Assembly: GCA_018883305.1 (NCBI GenBank)
Contig: VEQI01000175.1
Span: forward strand, 1-7,127
DNA length: 7,127 nucleotides
Origin: Limnohabitans sp.
GTDB taxonomy: Bacteria > Pseudomonadota > Gammaproteobacteria > Burkholderiales > Burkholderiaceae_C
Direction: 5' to 3'
Under the pieces are notes generated by a model. That model saw only the letters and a list, made by a program, of their open reading frames with translations, was not told where the DNA came from and searched no databases. This document shows positions 6,220 through 7,127 of the stretch, in pieces. The translations under genes were made by a program, and so were the position numbers. The number at the start of each line of letters is the position of its first letter. Within the stretch, counting starts at the first letter, position 1.

Positions 6220-7053
6220 ATGGACGCACGTGTGATGGATCGTGGACGGTCGGTGACGAACAACGTTGCTGACATTCCCTACTACGTGGCTCAAGCCGGC
6301 GAATGCACGCTCTTTGAGCATTGCTTTCGCCAGCAACTGCCTTTGCTGATCAAGGGCCCCACGGGGTGTGGCAAGACACGCCTGGTGGAGCACATGGCCG
6401 CTCGCTTGGGACGACCGCTCATCACCGTGTCTTGTCACGATGACCTGAGCGCTGCCGATCTGGTAGGGCGTTACCTGATTGGTGGCGGCGACACCGTGTG
6501 GGTGGATGGCCCGCTCACCCGCGCTGTTCGCGAGGGCGCCATTTTGTATCTGGACGAAGTGGTGGAAGCGCGCAAGGACACCACCGTGGTGCTGCACCCA
6601 TTGTCAGACGACAGACGTGTGCTGCCGCTGGAGCGCACCGGTGAATTGCTGAGCGCACCGCCCGAGTTCATGCTGGTGATGTCCTACAACCCGGGTTATC
6701 AAAACCTGCTCAAGGGCCTCAAGCCCAGCACCCGGCAACGCTTCGTTGCCTTGGCCATGGACTATCCGGTCCCGGAGGTGGAGCGGGACATCGTGGTGCA
6801 TGAGGGCGGTGTGGAGGTGCGCGTGGCCACCCGTCTGGTGCAGTTGGCACAAGCCCTGCGCCGCCTCACCGATCACGATCTGGAGGAAACGGTGAGCACC
6901 CGCTTGTTGGTCATGGCCGCACGGCTGGTGCGCTCGGGCATGGGTTTGACCGCGGCGTGTCGCGCAGCGGTGGTGCAGGCCCTCACGGATGACGAGGACA
7001 CAGCCGCGGCGTTGAACGAAGTGGTGATGGCGGTGGTGGGGGATGAAGACTGA
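6220..7053 (+). CDS. norQ: MoxR-family AAA+ ATPase NorQ, NO reductase activation/assembly protein
   Basis: NorQ is a cytoplasmic AAA+ ATPase of the CbbQ/NirQ/NorQ/GvpN group. With the von Willebrand-type protein NorD it activates NO reductase, apparently by helping insertion of FeB. Walker A is GPTGCGKT (46-53), Walker B AILYLDE (107-113) and sensor 1 Asn157 (SYNPGYQN). An arginine-rich STRQRF follows (170-175). The segment SCHDDLSAADLVGRYLIGGG is strongly family-typical. At 277 residues it is slightly longer than average; the first 15-20 residues are not conserved in my memory of the family. The ATG at 6220 has a modest CAGG site nine bases upstream, while an in-frame ATG at 6235 is a possible alternative start. 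It follows norB by 24 bases, and the next gene overlaps its end. Confidence 0.93.
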   Translation: MDARVMDRGRSVTNNVADIPYYVAQAGECTLFEHCFRQQLPLLIKGPTGCGKTRLVEHMAARLGRPLITVSCHDDLSAADLVGRYLIGGGDTVWVDGPLTRAVREGAILYLDEVVEARKDTTVVLHPLSDDRRVLPLERTGELLSAPPEFMLVMSYNPGYQNLLKGLKPSTRQRFVALAMDYPVPEVERDIVVHEGGVEVRVATRLVQLAQALRRLTDHDLEETVSTRLLVMAARLVRSGMGLTAACRAAVVQALTDDEDTAAALNEVVMAVVGDED

Positions 7054-7127
7054 CGTTCGCCACTTGCAGCCCTGGCGCCGCACGACACAGTTCGCATTCT
7101 TCGTTCTGTTTCTGATCGCGCCTGCAC
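7043..7127 (+). CDS. Start of a downstream membrane protein, partial (possibly a polyferredoxin-type accessory protein)
   Basis: An ATG at 7043-7045 inside the last codons of norQ opens a frame different from norQ that stays open to the window edge, giving 28 codons. The product starts MKTDVRHLQPWRRTTQ and continues with the hydrophobic run FAFFVLFLIAPA. A short basic segment followed by a membrane helix fits an inner membrane protein. I recall 4Fe-4S polyferredoxin-like proteins with a similar QPWRR-x2-Q-x-FF opening next to nor genes in betaproteobacteria, but no cysteine motif is within view. The 11-base overlap with norQ and a G-rich stretch just before the ATG suggest coupled translation. 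norD is a less likely identity, because NorD is not expected to begin with a membrane helix. Confidence 0.5.
   Translation, partial: MKTDVRHLQPWRRTTQFAFFVLFLIAPA

Overview
The window is a stretch of a denitrification gene cluster, with every gene on the plus strand. It runs from the end of the heme d1 biosynthesis (nir) block into the start of the nitric oxide reductase (nor) block. The protein sequences, the c-type cytochrome NO reductase, the high but not extreme GC content and the nir-then-nor order fit a denitrifying betaproteobacterium, probably of the Burkholderiales/Comamonadaceae type. That placement is inferred from recall of protein families; no search was run.

Bases 1-4141 hold the nir part. 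It starts with the C-terminal 61 codons of an AsnC/Lrp-like siroheme decarboxylase subunit (NirL-like). Next is a single gene joining a NirD/NirG-type half to a NirL/NirH-type half, best read as a NirG-NirH fusion. Then come nirJ (radical SAM/SPASM) and nirN (cytochrome c plus d1-binding propeller). The genes are separated by 15 or fewer bases or overlap, so they form one transcription unit whose promoter is outside the window. nirE, commonly found between nirJ and nirN, is not there.

Two features of the nir part stand out. The nirN reading frame is interrupted by a single in-frame amber codon at 3395-3397, with full-length homologous sequence continuing in the same frame on both sides. The linker of the NirG-NirH fusion contains, in frame, a copy of what looks like the dispersed GTCATTGCGA...GAAGCAATCC repeat, set in a C-rich, Pro/Thr-coding tract.

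Bases 4142-4302 are an AT-rich intergenic promoter region. It has a perfect FNR/DNR-type palindrome, TTGAT-GTGC-ATCAA, and a well-placed extended -10 element, which predicts a class II promoter with the activator centred at -41.5. This promoter would drive norC (cytochrome c subunit), norB (catalytic heme b/b3-FeB subunit) and norQ (MoxR-type AAA+ activator). A further gene starts inside the end of norQ and runs off the window; its visible part looks like the start of a membrane protein.

Functionally, the nir genes make heme d1 from siroheme for cytochrome cd1 nitrite reductase (nirS, not in the window). The nor genes remove the NO that this enzyme produces.
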